Positions 1-10,843 of a stretch of 36,338 nt of DNA are shown here, one piece after another. The position numbers and the translations under genes are program-made. Source of the DNA: Gemelliphila asaccharolytica (lineage in GTDB: Bacteria > Bacillota > Bacilli > Staphylococcales > Gemellaceae). The stretch lies in assembly GCF_001553005.1 (NCBI RefSeq), contig NZ_KQ959864.1:1-36338 (forward strand), in the 5' to 3' direction. The stretch's first letter is position 1. Each line of letters begins with the position of its first letter. Below the pieces are notes generated by a model. That model saw only the letters and a list, made by a program, of their open reading frames with translations. It made no database searches and was not told the origin of the DNA.

Positions 1-55
1 CACAACAACACCAGATGGTTACTATGTAGATATAAACGGAGCATGGATTGCATAA
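1..55 (+). CDS. 3' end of a cell-wall-binding-repeat surface protein (partial)
   Basis: An open frame enters from the left edge and ends at TAA 53-55, encoding TTTPDGYYVDINGAWIA. The aromatic/Gly pattern (DGYYVD-NGAW) is that of choline-binding-like cell-wall repeats, which commonly close surface proteins of low-GC Gram-positives. The rest of the gene lies outside the window, so its function cannot be stated. Nearly the same DNA and peptide recur, inverted, in the giant LRR gene at the right edge. The intrinsic terminator right after the stop codon supports a real gene end. Confidence 0.7.
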   Translation, partial: TTTPDGYYVDINGAWIA

Positions 56-64
56 AATATACGG

Positions 65-99
65 AAAAGAGTTATTTTATCAAAAATAACTCTTTTTTT
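65..99 (+). terminator. Intrinsic terminator of the left-edge gene
   Basis: AAAAGAGTTATTTT (65-78) pairs with AAAATAACTCTTTT (83-96) around a short loop, followed by further Ts. It begins ten bases after the stop codon of the left-edge gene. Confidence 0.8.
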
Positions 100-149
100 A
101 ATAAAAGCAAAATAAAACTATAAAATAGACAAAATGTAGACTCTTTATC

Positions 150-182
150 AATAGTATAAAAAAATATTTTTTTTATACTATT
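150..182. repeat. Perfect 14-bp AT inverted repeat
   Basis: AATAGTATAAAAAA (150-163) and its exact complement (169-182) flank a 5-base loop. It sits between the two convergent terminators and could be an extra bidirectional transcription stop. With no G/C beyond the paired G and C near each outer end, its stability is doubtful. Confidence 0.4.
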
Positions 183-222
183 AAATATGTTCTTTAAAAT
201 ACTTCATCAACGATTATATTGT

Positions 223-276
223 AGAACAAAAAAAACTTTAGTGATAAGCTTCAAATATCTTATTACTAAAGTTTTT
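223..276 (-). terminator. Terminator of the infC-rpmI-rplT operon
   Basis: On the minus strand an 18-base arm (276-259) pairs with 248-231 with one G-U wobble, followed by a run of eight Us. It lies six bases after the rplT stop codon. Confidence 0.85.
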
Positions 277-282
277 ATTTTT

Positions 283-642
283 CTATTTAGCTAATTCTTT
301 TTTAGCTTGTTCGCATAATTTAGAAAAAGCATTCATATCTTGAATAGCTAATTCAGATAGCATTTTTCTATTTATAGTAATTCCTGCTAGTTTTAAACCA
401 TTCATTAATCTACTATATGAAATATCATTCATTCTTGCTGCTGCATTAATACGAACTATCCAAAGTCTTCTAAAATTACGTTTAGTTTGACGACGATCAC
501 GGAATGCATACATTCCTGATTTCATTACTTGTTGTTTTGCTACTTTGAATAATGTGTTTTTTGATCCAAAATATCCTTTTGCTAATTTTAATATTTTTTT
601 ACGACGACGACGAGTTACTGTTCCACCTTTTACACGTGGCAT
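283..642 (-). CDS. rplT: 50S ribosomal protein L20
   Basis: This 119-residue basic protein has the normal length for bL20. The N-terminus is highly basic ([20 protein letters not shown]), and the central [22 protein letters not shown] block is the 23S rRNA-binding signature, with the LAGI and LSELA patches towards the C-terminus. L20 is needed for early assembly of the large subunit. In Bacilli it also represses its own operon by binding the leader upstream of infC, and such a leader is visible at 1463-1583. The start is ATG behind AAGGAGG. It is the last gene of infC-rpmI-rplT, 47 bases after rpmI, and is closed by a strong terminator. Confidence 0.97.
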   Translation of the reverse strand: MPRVKGGTVTRRRRKKILKLAKGYFGSKNTLFKVAKQQVMKSGMYAFRDRRQTKRNFRRLWIVRINAAARMNDISYSRLMNGLKLAGITINRKMLSELAIQDMNAFSKLCEQAKKELAK

Positions 643-689
643 ATTATATTCCTCCTTATGAATAAAAATAAATTTTATTTATTTATATA

Positions 690-884
690 TTATTTTACTA
701 ATAAAGTACTAATACGTTTATAATCACCACGTGATACTAATGATGCTTTACGTAAATGACGTTTTTGTTTAGTAGTTTTTCTTGAAAACCAATGAGAAGT
801 ATAAGCACGACTTCTTTTTAATTTTCCACTTGCTGTTTTTTTCACACGTTTTGCTAATCCACGGTGAGATTTCATTTTTGGCAT
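690..884 (-). CDS. rpmI: 50S ribosomal protein L35
   Basis: This 64-residue, very basic protein is typical of bL35: [21 protein letters not shown] at the N-terminus, then [20 protein letters not shown] and a KRLR-like tail. It is a structural protein of the large ribosomal subunit. It lies 25 bases after infC and 47 bases before rplT, in the conserved infC-rpmI-rplT order. ATG start behind AGGAGG. Confidence 0.97.
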   Translation of the reverse strand: MPKMKSHRGLAKRVKKTASGKLKRSRAYTSHWFSRKTTKQKRHLRKASLVSRGDYKRISTLLVK

Positions 885-909
885 TTTTATTTCCTCCTAA
901 TACTAAACC

Positions 910-1428
910 TTATTTATCTTTTTTGGGTGCTAGAACTAAAAACATACTGCGTCCTTCCATTTTAGGTACTTGCTCAACAGTTGCTATTTCGCTAGCTTCA
1001 TTAGAAAATTGTTCTAAAACTTTCTGTCCTATTTCTTTATGTGTTATGGCTCTTCCTTTGAATCTTATTGCTACTTTAACTTTATCACCTTTAGCTATAA
1101 ATTTTTTAGCATTTTTTAATTTAGTTTCGAAGTCATGTTTGTCTATTGTTGGTGACAATCTAACTTCTTTTATAGTAACAATTTTTTGTTTTTTTCGAGC
1201 TTCTTTTTCCTTTTTCTGTTGTTCAAATTTAAATTTTCCATAATTCATTATTTTAGCAACAGGCGTTTTTGCATTCGGAGCTACTAAAACAACATCAAGG
1301 TTAACTCTAGATGCTATTTCTAAAGCTTGACTTTTAGTTTTTACCCCTAATTGTTCACCATCATGGCTAATTAAAAGAAATTCTTTAACTTTAATACCTT
1401 CATTGATTTGTGCAGTATCCTTACTTAT
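910..1428 (-). CDS. infC: Translation initiation factor IF-3 (probable ATA start)
   Basis: IF-3 binds the 30S subunit, blocks early 50S joining and checks start-codon pairing. The N-domain ([16 protein letters not shown]), basic linker ([15 protein letters not shown]) and C-domain ([44 protein letters not shown]) are all present. A GTG at 1437 is in frame but touches the AGGAGG sequence, leaving no spacer. The ATA at 1428 is eight bases downstream of AGGAGG and opens with SKD, matching the ISKD start of Bacillus IF-3, whose gene uses ATT. I therefore place the start at ATA, giving 172 residues. Rare non-AUG starts on infC are a known autoregulation device: excess IF-3 rejects its own start codon. 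First gene of infC-rpmI-rplT, behind an L20-type leader. Confidence 0.93.
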   Translation of the reverse strand: MSKDTAQINEGIKVKEFLLISHDGEQLGVKTKSQALEIASRVNLDVVLVAPNAKTPVAKIMNYGKFKFEQQKKEKEARKKQKIVTIKEVRLSPTIDKHDFETKLKNAKKFIAKGDKVKVAIRFKGRAITHKEIGQKVLEQFSNEASEIATVEQVPKMEGRSMFLVLAPKKDK

Positions 1429-1462
1429 GACCAGCACCTCCTATCTATTTTTTATCAAATAC

Positions 1463-1583
1463 TATAAAAGCAAAAAATTGAGTCTAAATAAAGTAGACCC
1501 AATTTTATTTTTAATTCCTAAATTTACTACCTGGTTGTCTTTACTACAGGTGAGAAACGGGTGCTTCTACTTTCGTATTTAAT
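1463..1583 (-). promoter_or_regulatory. L20-type leader with attenuator, upstream of infC
   Basis: The transcript contains CCCGTTTCTCACCTG and then CCAGGTAG. ACCTG and CAGGT can pair across a 13-base spacer, in the style of the Rfam L20 leader. Next comes a terminator-like hairpin (ATTGGGTCTA paired with TAGACTCAAT, one G-U) and a U-rich run, followed by the infC ribosome binding site. In Bacilli, L20 binding favours termination here. The class assignment is from memory of the consensus, not a covariance search. Confidence 0.75.
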
Positions 1584-1589
1584 GATCTA

Positions 1590-1618
1590 ATTTTACAATA
1601 AAATATTGCTTTTGTCAA
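1590..1618 (-). promoter_or_regulatory. Promoter of infC-rpmI-rplT
   Basis: TTGACA, a 17-base spacer and TAAAAT: a near-perfect sigma-A promoter. Its -35 box starts 11 bases after the rpoC stop codon. Confidence 0.85.
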
Positions 1619-1629
1619 ATTTTTAAATT

Positions 1630-4600
1630 TTAATTAGATATTTCTTGAGATTCTTCGTTTTTATTATCTGTATCTAGATAATCTATCTCTATATTATTAT
1701 AGCGTTCCATTCCTGTACCTGCAGGTATTAGCTTACCTATAATAACATTTTCTTTTAGACCTGTTAATCTGTCTATTTTTCCTTTAACTGCAGCGTCAGT
1801 TAATACTCTAGTTGTTTCTTGGAAAGATGCTGCTGATAAGAAACTTTCTGTTTCTAGTGAGGCTTTTGTTATTCCTAATATTACCGGTTTTGCTATTGCT
1901 AAATTACCCCTTCTTCTTAAGACTTTAGCATTTTCATCAGTAAATTTATGTATGTCTACTAATGAACCTGGAAGTAGATTAGTATCTCCTGAGTTTATTA
2001 TTCTCACTTTACGAAGCATTTGTCTTACCATTACTTCAACGTGTTTATCACTAATTTCAACACCTTGTAATCTATAAACTTTTTGAACTTCTGTAAGCAA
2101 ATAACTTTCTACTCTTTCTACTCCAGCTATAGAAAGTAGACTTTTAGGTTCTATAGAACCTTCTGTTAATACTTGTCCTCTTTCTACTCTTTCTCCTTCT
2201 TTTACAAGAAGTCTACTTGCACCATAATCTTGATATTCTCTTTCTTCCTCAATATCACTTACTACATATATTCTACGAACATGATTATAATCAATTTCAA
2301 TTTTTGTGATAACACCATCTACTTCAGAAATTAATGCTTTACCTTTTGGATTTCTTGCTTCAAATAATTCTTGAATACGTGGAAGACCTTGAGTAATATC
2401 TGCACCTGCTACTCCTCCTGTGTGGAAAGTACGCATTGTAAGCTGAGTACCGGGCTCTCCTATAGATTGTGCTGCTATTGTTCCTACAGCTTCTCCTACT
2501 TCTACTTTTTCTCCTGTTGCTAAGTTTTTACCATAGCATTTTTCACATACACCATGTCTACTATTACAAGTAAATGCAGATCTTATTACTACACTTTTTA
2601 TTCCTACTTTTTCTATTTCTTTTGCAGTATCTATTGAAATCATCTCTCCTGCATTTACAATTATTTCTTTTGTTTCAGGATTGATAATATCTTCTTTTGA
2701 ATATCTTCCTTCTAATCTTTCTTGAAGACTTTCTATTTCATCAGTTCCATTTTTTAATGATTCTATTTTTAGTCCTCTTGATGTACCACAATCTTTTTCT
2801 CTTACTATTACATCTTGAGCTACATCAACCAGCCTTCTAGTTAAATATCCTGAGTCAGCTGTTTTTAGTGCCGTATCTGCTAGCCCTTTTCTAGCTCCGT
2901 GAGATGATATAAAGTACTCTAAAACTGTAAGTCCTTCTTTAAATGATGATCTAACTGGCATTTCCATTATTCTACCTGATGGTGAAGCCATAAGTCCCCT
3001 CATCCCTGCAAGTTGCGTAAAGTTTGATGCATTACCACGGGCACCAGAATCACTCATCATATATATTGGATTTGTAGCTGGTAAAGAATTCATCAATTGA
3101 CCTTGTATAGCATCTTTTGCATTTGCCCACTGTGCAATTACATTTTGATATCTTTCTTCTTCTGTTAATAATCCTTTTTTATATAATGATATAATTTTGT
3201 CTACATTTTTTTGTGAATCATCTAATATTTCATATTTATTTGGCAATACAAAAACGTCACTTACTCCTACTGTTATACCTGCTTTTGATGAATATTTAAA
3301 TCCTAAATCTTTTAATCTATCAAGCATTACAGATGTTTCAGTAGTATGGAATTGTTTAAATACTTCAGAAATTATTTTAGATAGGAAACCTTTTTTGAAT
3401 GGTGTAACAGGCTCTATATTAGATAAGTATTCCCTCAAACCTTTACCTTGTAAATCATTTGATGAAATAAAATATCTATCTGGTGTTTTATTTTCAAGAT
3501 TTTCTTTGGTTGGTTCATTAAGATATGGAAATTGTTCTGGTAAAATTTGATTGAAAATTACTTTTCCTACTGTAGTTATCAATATTTTTTTATTTTGTTC
3601 ATCTGTAAATGATGATTTTTTAAATGATTTTGATAAAATTCCTATTCTAGAATGAAGATGTATATATCCATTTTGATAAGCTAATAATGCTTCGTCTGAA
3701 TCCTTAAATAACATACCTTCTCCAACTGCATTAGGTCTTTCTAGTGTTAAATAATAATTACCTAAAACCATATCTTGAGATGGTGTAACAACTGGTTTTC
3801 CATCTTTAGGGTTTAATATATTCTGTGCTGCTAACATAAGCATTCTTGCTTCAGCTTGTGCCTCTTTAGATAAAGGTACATGGACTGCCATTTGATCCCC
3901 ATCAAAATCTGCATTAAATGCTGTAGTTACTAATGGATGAAGTCTTATTGCTCTTCCTTCAACTAATACGGGTTCAAATGCTTGTATTCCTAATCTATGT
4001 AATGTCGGTGCACGGTTTAGTAAAACTGGGTGTTCTCTAATTATTTCTTCTAATATTCCCCAAACGTGATCTTCCATTTTCTCAATTTGAGTTTTTGCAT
4101 TTTTGATATTATTTGCTAATTCTCTTTTTACTAATTCTCTCATGACAAATGGTTTAAATAATTCAAGTGCCATCTCTTTAGGAAGTCCACATTGATACAT
4201 TTTTAAACTTGGACCTACTACTATTACAGAACGCCCTGAATAGTCAACACGTTTACCTAATAAGTTTTGACGGAAACGTCCATGTTTCCCTTTTAGCATA
4301 TTTGATAATGATTTCAAGTTTCTGTTTCCAGGTCCTGTAACTGGTCTTCCTCTTCTTCCATTATCTATTAATGCATCGACTGCTTCTTGGAGCATACGTT
4401 TTTCATTTTGAACTATTAAGCCAGGAGCTTTCAATTCTATTAATTTTTTTAATCTGTTGTTTCTATTTATAACTCTTCTGTATAAATCATTCAAATCAGA
4501 AGTAGCAAATCTGCCACCATCTAACTGAACCATTGGTCTAATTTCTGGTGGTATGACTGGTAACGCAGTCATTATCATCCATTCTGGTTTATTACCTGAG

Positions 4601-5274
4601 TGTTTAAATGCTTCAAAAACTTCTATTCGTTTTATTATCTTAACTATTTTCTGACCAGATTTGTAATTACTTTCACTTAGTTCTTTCAGTTCGTTTTTTA
4701 AGATTTTTAATTCCTTATCAAGATCTAATTCAACAAGTAAATCTCTTATTGCTTCTGCTCCCATTTTTGCAACAAAAGAATTCATTCCGTATTTACTTCT
4801 TGTTTTTCTAACTTCACCTTCTGTTAGTATTTGTTTTTTTAATAAATCTGTTTCTCCAGGATCAATAACTATGTATGATGCAAAATATATTACTTCTTCA
4901 AGTTCTCTTGGTGTTAAGTCAAGAAGTAATCCCATTCTACTAGGAGTGCCTTTAAAGTACCAAATATGACTTACTGGTGCAGCTAATTCTAGATGTGCCA
5001 TTCTTTCTCTTCTAACCTTAGATAATGTTACATCTACTCCACATCTATCGCATTTTATATTTTTATATCTTACTCTTTTATATTTACCGCAAGAACATTC
5101 CCAATCTTTTGTTGGACCAAATATTCTTTCACAAAAAAGTCCATCATTCTCTGGTTTTAATGTTCTATAATTAATAGTTTCTGGTTTTTTAACTTCTCCA
5201 TATGACCAACTTCTAATTTTTTCTGGAGAAGCTAAACTTATTTTCATATATGCAAAATTATTTACATCTATCAA
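1630..5274 (-). CDS. rpoC: DNA-directed RNA polymerase subunit beta-prime
   Basis: Catalytic large subunit of RNA polymerase, 1214 residues, close to other Bacilli. The N-terminal zinc ribbon uses C60, C62, C75 and C78. The active-site [10 protein letters not shown] motif, whose three aspartates hold the catalytic magnesium, is near residue 453. The bridge-helix and trigger-loop region has [16 protein letters not shown], and a second zinc site ([11 protein letters not shown]) is in the C-terminal third. The start is TTG, with AAAGGAGG eight bases upstream. It follows rpoB by 59 bases, is probably co-transcribed with it, and has no hairpin of its own before the infC promoter. Confidence 0.98.
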   Translation of the reverse strand: MIDVNNFAYMKISLASPEKIRSWSYGEVKKPETINYRTLKPENDGLFCERIFGPTKDWECSCGKYKRVRYKNIKCDRCGVDVTLSKVRRERMAHLELAAPVSHIWYFKGTPSRMGLLLDLTPRELEEVIYFASYIVIDPGETDLLKKQILTEGEVRKTRSKYGMNSFVAKMGAEAIRDLLVELDLDKELKILKNELKELSESNYKSGQKIVKIIKRIEVFEAFKHSGNKPEWMIMTALPVIPPEIRPMVQLDGGRFATSDLNDLYRRVINRNNRLKKLIELKAPGLIVQNEKRMLQEAVDALIDNGRRGRPVTGPGNRNLKSLSNMLKGKHGRFRQNLLGKRVDYSGRSVIVVGPSLKMYQCGLPKEMALELFKPFVMRELVKRELANNIKNAKTQIEKMEDHVWGILEEIIREHPVLLNRAPTLHRLGIQAFEPVLVEGRAIRLHPLVTTAFNADFDGDQMAVHVPLSKEAQAEARMLMLAAQNILNPKDGKPVVTPSQDMVLGNYYLTLERPNAVGEGMLFKDSDEALLAYQNGYIHLHSRIGILSKSFKKSSFTDEQNKKILITTVGKVIFNQILPEQFPYLNEPTKENLENKTPDRYFISSNDLQGKGLREYLSNIEPVTPFKKGFLSKIISEVFKQFHTTETSVMLDRLKDLGFKYSSKAGITVGVSDVFVLPNKYEILDDSQKNVDKIISLYKKGLLTEEERYQNVIAQWANAKDAIQGQLMNSLPATNPIYMMSDSGARGNASNFTQLAGMRGLMASPSGRIMEMPVRSSFKEGLTVLEYFISSHGARKGLADTALKTADSGYLTRRLVDVAQDVIVREKDCGTSRGLKIESLKNGTDEIESLQERLEGRYSKEDIINPETKEIIVNAGEMISIDTAKEIEKVGIKSVVIRSAFTCNSRHGVCEKCYGKNLATGEKVEVGEAVGTIAAQSIGEPGTQLTMRTFHTGGVAGADITQGLPRIQELFEARNPKGKALISEVDGVITKIEIDYNHVRRIYVVSDIEEEREYQDYGASRLLVKEGERVERGQVLTEGSIEPKSLLSIAGVERVESYLLTEVQKVYRLQGVEISDKHVEVMVRQMLRKVRIINSGDTNLLPGSLVDIHKFTDENAKVLRRRGNLAIAKPVILGITKASLETESFLSAASFQETTRVLTDAAVKGKIDRLTGLKENVIIGKLIPAGTGMERYNNIEIDYLDTDNKNEESQEISN

Positions 5275-5333
5275 GAAGCCTGCCTCCTTTGTAATTATAA
5301 CAATAGCTACTTTTTAATTTTTATTAATAAATC

Positions 5334-8300
5334 TTATTCATTATTGTTTTCATCTTCACCTGAATTATCACTTTTTAGTATTGCTAATAATTCGTCTATT
5401 CCTTTTGGTTCTTCTTTTTCTTCCACTGTTTCTTCTACGTCTTTTGATTCTTCTTCAACTTCTTCTATAGATTGTGGATTATGAACATTATGAATATCTA
5501 TTTGATCTAATTGAGTTAAATCTACTTCTTTATTATCAATATCCATAACTCTGAAATCCATTCCTAATGATTGAAGTTCTCTCATTAAAACTCTGAATGA
5601 TTCCGGTACGGCTGGGCGTGGAATATTTTCACCTTTTACTATGGCTTCATATGCTTTAACACGTCCATTTGTGTCATCTGATTTGTATGTTAATATTTCT
5701 TGAAGTGTGTAAGCAGCTCCATATGCTTCTAATGCCCAAACTTCCATTTCTCCAAATCTTTGACCACCAAATTGTGCTTTACCTCCAAGTGGTTGTTGAG
5801 TTACTAATGAATATGGTCCTATAGATCTTGCGTGTAATTTGTCATCGACCATGTGTGCAAGTTTTATCATATACATAACTCCAACAGAAACCCGACTATC
5901 AAATGGTTCTCCCGTTCTTCCATCATAAAGAATTGTTTTAGCATCTTTTGCCATTCCTGCTTCTTCTATAGTTTTCCAAACATCATCATCATTTGCACCA
6001 TCAAATACTGGTGTTGCTACGTGAATTCCTAATTTTTTAGCAGCCATTCCTAAGTGTAATTCTAATACTTGTCCTATGTTCATACGTGATGGCACCCCTA
6101 ATGGATTAAGCATTACATCTACAGGTGTTCCATCTGGAAGATATGGCATATCTTCTTCTGGTAAAATATTAGATATTACCCCTTTATTACCGTGTCGTCC
6201 TGCCATTTTATCTCCTACACGTATTTTTCTTTTTTGAACAATAAACACACGTACAAGTTCATTTACACCGTTTGATAATTCTGCTCCCTCATCACGCTTA
6301 AATATTTTCACATCAGAAACTACTCCGTCTGCTCCATGTGGGACTCTAAGAGAAGTATCTCTAACTTCTTTAGATTTAGCTCCAAATATAGCGTATAAAA
6401 GTTTTTCTTCTGGAGTTTGTTCTGTAACTCCTTTTGGTGTTACTTTTCCTACTAAAATATCTCCAGATTTTACCTCAGCACCTATTCTGATTATACCTCT
6501 TGCATCAAGATTTTTTAGTGCATTTTCTCCTACATTTGGTATTTCTCTAGTAATTTCTTCAGGCCCTAGTTTTGTATCTCTTGCTTCTGTTTCATATTCT
6601 TCTAGATGAATAGATGTATAGACGTCATCTTTGACTAATCTTTCACTCATTATAACTGCATCTTCATAATTGTATCCATCCCAGTTAACAAAGGCAACTA
6701 CTAAATTTTTTCCTAAAGCCATTTCTCCTTTATCCATAGAAGGTCCGTCAGCTAAAATATCTTTTTTAGCTACTTTTTCTCCTACTTTTACAATAGGTTT
6801 TTGATTATATGAAGTAGAATGATTTGAACGAGTAAACTTATGGACAACATAAGTATCCACATCACCTAATAATTCTTCTCCATCTAGTTTTTCTATTCTT
6901 CTAACGTCGATTCTATTTGCATCTACATATTCAACTATCCCAGGATATTTAGCTACAACTGCTGCTCCTGAATCTCTAGCTGAAATATGTTCCATTCCTG
7001 TTCCTACAAATGGGGCTTCTGTAGTCATTAGCGGTACTGCTTGACGTTGCATATTTGCTCCCATAAGTGCTCTATTGGAATCGTCATTTTCTAAAAATGG
7101 TATACAAGCAGTTGCAACAGATACTACTTGTTTTGGAGAAACATCCATATAATCCATCATATATTTTGATTTTATAGTATTATCCCCTCTATAACGACAT
7201 ACAACTTCATCATCTATAAAATATCCATTTTTATCTGTTTTTGAATTTGACTGTGCAACTACATATTTATCCTCTTGATCTGCAGTTAAATATGAAACCT
7301 CTTTTGTTACATATGGATTTCCTTTACTATCTTTTAAAACTTTCCTATAAGGAGTCATAATAAATCCAAATTCATTTATTTTTGCAAAAGAAGATAATGA
7401 ATTTATTAACCCTATATTTGGTCCTTCAGGAGTTTCTATAGGACACATACGTCCGTAGTGAGAATAATGAACATCTCTTACTTCCATTCCTGCTCTTTCT
7501 CTTGTAAGACCACCTGGTCCTAATGCTGATAAACGTCTTTTATGTGTTAATTCTGACAATGGATTTGTTTGATCCATAAATTGAGATAATTGAGAACTTC
7601 CAAAAAATTCTTTTATTATTGCAGTTACTGGTCTTACATTTATTAACTGCTGAGGTGTTATTTCTTCAGAGTCTTGAATACTCATTCTTTCTCTTACTAC
7701 TCTTTCCATTCGTGAAATACCAACTCTTATTTGATTTTGAAGTAATTCACCCACACATCTAAGTCTTCTATTTCCTAAATGATCAATATCATCTATATTT
7801 CCGATTAATTCAAACTCAAAACCATCACTATTTCTTCTATTTCTTATAAGAAGTAAATAATAATTTATACTTGCTATTATGTCAGAAACTGATAGAGTTA
7901 TTAAATCTTTATCAGGAGTTGCATTACCTATAATATGAAGAATTTGATCTGCATTCAAATCATCTATATTATAATTTTTACCTACTTTCATAGGATCAAC
8001 AACTTTGAAAATTTGTAATTTTAAGTCATCATTTCCGTCTAAACTTTCAGTTATATTATATTCAACTAAGTTAGCTGAATGTTTTAATTGTTCTTCAATA
8101 CTGTCAAGAATTTCTCTAGTTAACTTGACTCCTTTTTTTACAAGTATTTCTCCTGTTTCAGTATCTACTATAGGTTCTACCAAAACTTGATTTTCAAGTC
8201 TTTCACTTACGTTTAATTTATTATTTAATTTATATCTTCCAACTTTAGCTAGATCATATCTTCTAGGATCAAAAAATCTTGCATATAATGTTGATCTTGC

Positions 8301-9053
8301 TGTTTCAATATTAGTTGGTTCTCCAGGACGTAATTTATCATAAATTACTTTTAACGCAGTTGCAGTATCTTTATTTTCATCTTTTTCTAATGTATGAAGA
8401 AGATCTTCTCCTTCTCCAAATAAACTCACTATTTGTTCATCTGTTCCAAATCCTAAAGCTCTTATAAAAGTTGTTAAAGGTATTTTTCTAGTTCTGTCTA
8501 TTCTTGCAAATACTAATCCTTTTACATCTTTTTCTAATTCTAACCATGCTCCTCTATTAGGTATTACTGTTGTTTTGTATGCATTAGGTATATTTTTAAC
8601 TTTTAATTTATCATCTTCTGTAAAATATACTGAAGGAGAACGAACTAATTGAGATACCACTACCCTTTCAGCACCATTTATTATAAATGTTCCAGTATCT
8701 GTCATCAAAGGAAGTTCGCCCATAAATACTTCTTGTTCTTTTATTTCTCCTGTTTCCTTGTTGAGCAGTCTAACCTTTACTCTTAAAGGTGCAGCATAAC
8801 TGGCATCTCTTTCTTTAGATTTATCTACATCATATTTTGGTGATTCTAATCTATAATCTATAAATTCTAAACTTAAATTATCGTTATTGCCTTCAATAGG
8901 AGAAACATCTTTAAACACTTCTTTTATTCCTTCTTTTAGAAACTTTTCATAAGAAGATGTTTGAATTTCTATTAAATCAGGAAGATCTATAACCTCTGAA
9001 ATCCTTGCATAGCTTCGTCTTTTTCTATATTTACCATATTTAACTTCTTGCAA
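5334..9053 (-). CDS. rpoB: DNA-directed RNA polymerase subunit beta
   Basis: Beta subunit of RNA polymerase, about 1239 residues. The rifampicin-binding cluster near residues 483-510 reads [21 protein letters not shown] followed by LSALGPGGL, the susceptible-type sequence. The C-terminal half has the usual [13 protein letters not shown] and [20 protein letters not shown] motifs. The tail is unusually acidic ([19 protein letters not shown]). A GTG at 9062 is in frame but belongs to the GAGGGGTGA ribosome binding site. TTG at 9053 has proper spacing and matches the rpoB start arrangement in B. subtilis, so I prefer it; the alternative adds three residues. Confidence 0.97.
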   Translation of the reverse strand: MQEVKYGKYRKRRSYARISEVIDLPDLIEIQTSSYEKFLKEGIKEVFKDVSPIEGNNDNLSLEFIDYRLESPKYDVDKSKERDASYAAPLRVKVRLLNKETGEIKEQEVFMGELPLMTDTGTFIINGAERVVVSQLVRSPSVYFTEDDKLKVKNIPNAYKTTVIPNRGAWLELEKDVKGLVFARIDRTRKIPLTTFIRALGFGTDEQIVSLFGEGEDLLHTLEKDENKDTATALKVIYDKLRPGEPTNIETARSTLYARFFDPRRYDLAKVGRYKLNNKLNVSERLENQVLVEPIVDTETGEILVKKGVKLTREILDSIEEQLKHSANLVEYNITESLDGNDDLKLQIFKVVDPMKVGKNYNIDDLNADQILHIIGNATPDKDLITLSVSDIIASINYYLLLIRNRRNSDGFEFELIGNIDDIDHLGNRRLRCVGELLQNQIRVGISRMERVVRERMSIQDSEEITPQQLINVRPVTAIIKEFFGSSQLSQFMDQTNPLSELTHKRRLSALGPGGLTRERAGMEVRDVHYSHYGRMCPIETPEGPNIGLINSLSSFAKINEFGFIMTPYRKVLKDSKGNPYVTKEVSYLTADQEDKYVVAQSNSKTDKNGYFIDDEVVCRYRGDNTIKSKYMMDYMDVSPKQVVSVATACIPFLENDDSNRALMGANMQRQAVPLMTTEAPFVGTGMEHISARDSGAAVVAKYPGIVEYVDANRIDVRRIEKLDGEELLGDVDTYVVHKFTRSNHSTSYNQKPIVKVGEKVAKKDILADGPSMDKGEMALGKNLVVAFVNWDGYNYEDAVIMSERLVKDDVYTSIHLEEYETEARDTKLGPEEITREIPNVGENALKNLDARGIIRIGAEVKSGDILVGKVTPKGVTEQTPEEKLLYAIFGAKSKEVRDTSLRVPHGADGVVSDVKIFKRDEGAELSNGVNELVRVFIVQKRKIRVGDKMAGRHGNKGVISNILPEEDMPYLPDGTPVDVMLNPLGVPSRMNIGQVLELHLGMAAKKLGIHVATPVFDGANDDDVWKTIEEAGMAKDAKTILYDGRTGEPFDSRVSVGVMYMIKLAHMVDDKLHARSIGPYSLVTQQPLGGKAQFGGQRFGEMEVWALEAYGAAYTLQEILTYKSDDTNGRVKAYEAIVKGENIPRPAVPESFRVLMRELQSLGMDFRVMDIDNKEVDLTQLDQIDIHNVHNPQSIEEVEEESKDVEETVEEKEEPKGIDELLAILKSDNSGEDENNNE

Positions 9054-9170
9054 CTGTGTCACCCCTCGGTATTATTTAAAATTTGTTAAGCTAAAGAAAA
9101 TTACTAAAATAAAGCAATTTTTAAATTAAAGTGTAATTTATTATTTTAAATAAATTACTTGCAATTTATC

Positions 9171-9199
9171 ATGTTATCATATTTGTATTAAAAAGTCAA
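9171..9199 (-). promoter_or_regulatory. Promoter of rpoBC
   Basis: TTGACT, 17 bases, TAACAT. The -35 box overlaps the stop codon of the preceding methyltransferase gene. About 110 bases of untranslated leader follow, with no obvious hairpin. Confidence 0.65.
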
Positions 9200-9795
9200 T
9201 TTTTTAATGACTTCAAAACATAATATCCTTTATTTTTTTTTACTATAATTACAGAATTAAATATTTTTTCTAATAGTTTTTTTACACTACTCATTCCCTG
9301 TTTTTTTTGGATAACTACCCAGAGTTCTCCTCCTTCATTAAGTGAATGATAACTTTGTTCCATTATTTTAAAAACAACATTTTTTCCTGCTCTTATTGGT
9401 GGATTTGTTAAAATGATGTCGAATTTTTTTGAAATTTGATCTAATACATTATTCTCTATAATTTCAATTTTAGATTTTATTTTATTTAACTCTATATTTT
9501 TTTTAGATAATTCCAAACATCTTTTGTTTATATCTATCATTGTAAAGGAAAAATCTTCGTAATTATTTGCTAAAAATACGCTAACTACTCCATATCCACA
9601 GCCTAAATCACATATTTCCAATTTTTTTCTTTCAGTATGAAAACTTTCTAATAATGTTTTTGTTCCAAAATCTATAAATTTTTTTGAAAATACTCCATTA
9701 TCTGTCAAAAACTTATATTTTTCTCCTTTAATTATTCCATATATAATTTTTTCATTTTTATTTGATATAGGATTATTTGTATAATAATGTTGCAT
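9196..9795 (-). CDS. ybxB: Class I SAM-dependent methyltransferase, YbxB/RsmC type
   Basis: This 199-residue Rossmann methyltransferase has the SAM-binding motif CDLGCGYGVVSVFLA near residue 63, an acidic end of strand two (TMIDINKRCL) and the catalytic NPPIRAGK motif. NPP is typical of N6-adenine or N2-guanine methylation of RNA. B. subtilis ybxB occupies the same slot between rplL and rpoB, and the family is related to 16S rRNA G1207 methyltransferase RsmC, so rRNA is the likely substrate (inference). ATG start behind TAGGAGG with a short spacer. A hairpin terminator lies just before its ribosome binding site, so it may be read only by leakage from rplJ-rplL. Confidence 0.85.
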   Translation of the reverse strand: MQHYYTNNPISNKNEKIIYGIIKGEKYKFLTDNGVFSKKFIDFGTKTLLESFHTERKKLEICDLGCGYGVVSVFLANNYEDFSFTMIDINKRCLELSKKNIELNKIKSKIEIIENNVLDQISKKFDIILTNPPIRAGKNVVFKIMEQSYHSLNEGGELWVVIQKKQGMSSVKKLLEKIFNSVIIVKKNKGYYVLKSLKN

Positions 9796-9813
9796 ATGCC
9801 TCCTATAAATAAA

Positions 9814-9846
9814 AAGTATATCCTATTTTTCAACAAGGATATACTT
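9814..9846 (-). terminator. Terminator or attenuator after rplL
   Basis: AAGTATATCCT (9846-9836) pairs perfectly with 9824-9814, followed by TTTATTTAT. It lies about 50 bases after rplL and directly before the ribosome binding site of the methyltransferase gene, so it can reduce expression of downstream genes relative to L10/L12. Confidence 0.75.
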
Positions 9847-9896
9847 ATCGTTATTATCATCTTATTTTTTTGTTATTACATCTTATTATTTTATAA

Positions 9897-10259
9897 CTAT
9901 TTAACTTCTACAGAAGCTCCTACTTCTTCTAATTTAGCTTTAATTTCTTCAGCTTCTTCTTTAGATACTGCTTCTTTAAGTGTTGATGGTGCTCCATCTA
10001 CTTTTTCTTTAGCTTCTTTTAGTCCGTCTCCTGTTATTTCTCTAACAGCTTTAATTACTTTAATTTTTTGATCTCCTACAGCTGTTAATACTACGTCAAA
10101 TTCAGTTTTTTCTTCTGCTGCAGCTGCTCCTGCTCCTGCTGCAACAGCTACAGGTGCTGCTGCTGTTACTCCGAATTCTTCTTCAATTGCTTTTACTAAG
10201 TCGTTTAATTCTAAAACTGACATTGATTTTATAGCTTCTAAAATTTGTTCTTTAGTCAT
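9897..10259 (-). CDS. rplL: 50S ribosomal protein L7/L12
   Basis: This 120-residue acidic stalk protein is of normal length. The N-terminal dimerisation helix ([21 protein letters not shown]) comes first, then an alanine/glycine hinge around residues 32-50, then the factor-binding globular domain with [26 protein letters not shown] and the final [11 protein letters not shown]. It recruits elongation factors to the ribosome as dimers on L10. It follows rplJ by 37 bases in a two-gene unit that needs more protein than its neighbours, consistent with the terminator behind it. ATG start behind GGAGGAAAA. Confidence 0.97.
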   Translation of the reverse strand: MTKEQILEAIKSMSVLELNDLVKAIEEEFGVTAAAPVAVAAGAGAAAAEEKTEFDVVLTAVGDQKIKVIKAVREITGDGLKEAKEKVDGAPSTLKEAVSKEEAEEIKAKLEEVGASVEVK

Positions 10260-10296
10260 TTATTTTTTCCTCCATATTTTCCTTTTTTTATATTGA

Positions 10297-10797
10297 TTAT
10301 GCTTCTTGTTCTGATTTTTGATCTGCGACAGCTTTAATTGCTAATGCAGTATTTCTCATAGGCGCTGTTAAAACAGATAGTAACATTGAAAGTAATCCAT
10401 CTCTACTTGGTAATGATGCTATTGCTTTAACTTCTTCTAATGATGATACTTTACCTTCAATTACTCCGGCTTTCAACTCAAGATTTTCATTATCTTTTGC
10501 AAAATCATTCAATACTCTTGCCGGTGCTACAACATCTTCTTTAGAAAATGCTATTGCGTTTGGTCCTGTAAGTACTTCATCAAGTCCTTCAATTCCTGCT
10601 TGTTTCATAGCACGTCTAACTAATGAGTTTTTATAAACTTTAAAAGTTAGTCCTTCATTACGCATATTATCACGTAATTCTGTTACTTGAGAAACGTTTA
10701 ATCCACGATAATCAGCTATTATTATTGATGAACTTTCTTTTATTTCTTCTGCAATTTGGTTTACAAGTTCTTGTTTTTTCTCGATAGCTTTTGACAT
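10297..10797 (-). CDS. rplJ: 50S ribosomal protein L10
   Basis: This 166-residue stalk base protein binds 23S rRNA with its N-domain ([42 protein letters not shown]) and carries L12 dimers on its C-terminal helix ([22 protein letters not shown]). L10 represses its own mRNA by binding the leader, and a matching leader is present upstream. In B. subtilis rplK-rplA precede rplJ; here purA does instead. ATG start behind TAGGAGGAAATTCA. Confidence 0.96.
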   Translation of the reverse strand: MSKAIEKKQELVNQIAEEIKESSSIIIADYRGLNVSQVTELRDNMRNEGLTFKVYKNSLVRRAMKQAGIEGLDEVLTGPNAIAFSKEDVVAPARVLNDFAKDNENLELKAGVIEGKVSSLEEVKAIASLPSRDGLLSMLLSVLTAPMRNTALAIKAVADQKSEQEA

Positions 10798-10843
10798 TGA
10801 ATTTCCTCCTAATTAGATTATCAATTATGAGTACCATATTAAA

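Noticed and set aside
782..1243. 153-codon plus-strand frame opposite rpmI and infC
   Set aside because: It lies antisense to two conserved genes, is rich in Phe, Leu and Ser as expected from the complement, and has no ribosome binding site.
7500..7620. Rifampicin resistance mutation in rpoB
   Set aside because: The cluster SQLSQFMDQ...[12 protein letters not shown] is the normal susceptible form; no known resistance substitution is seen.
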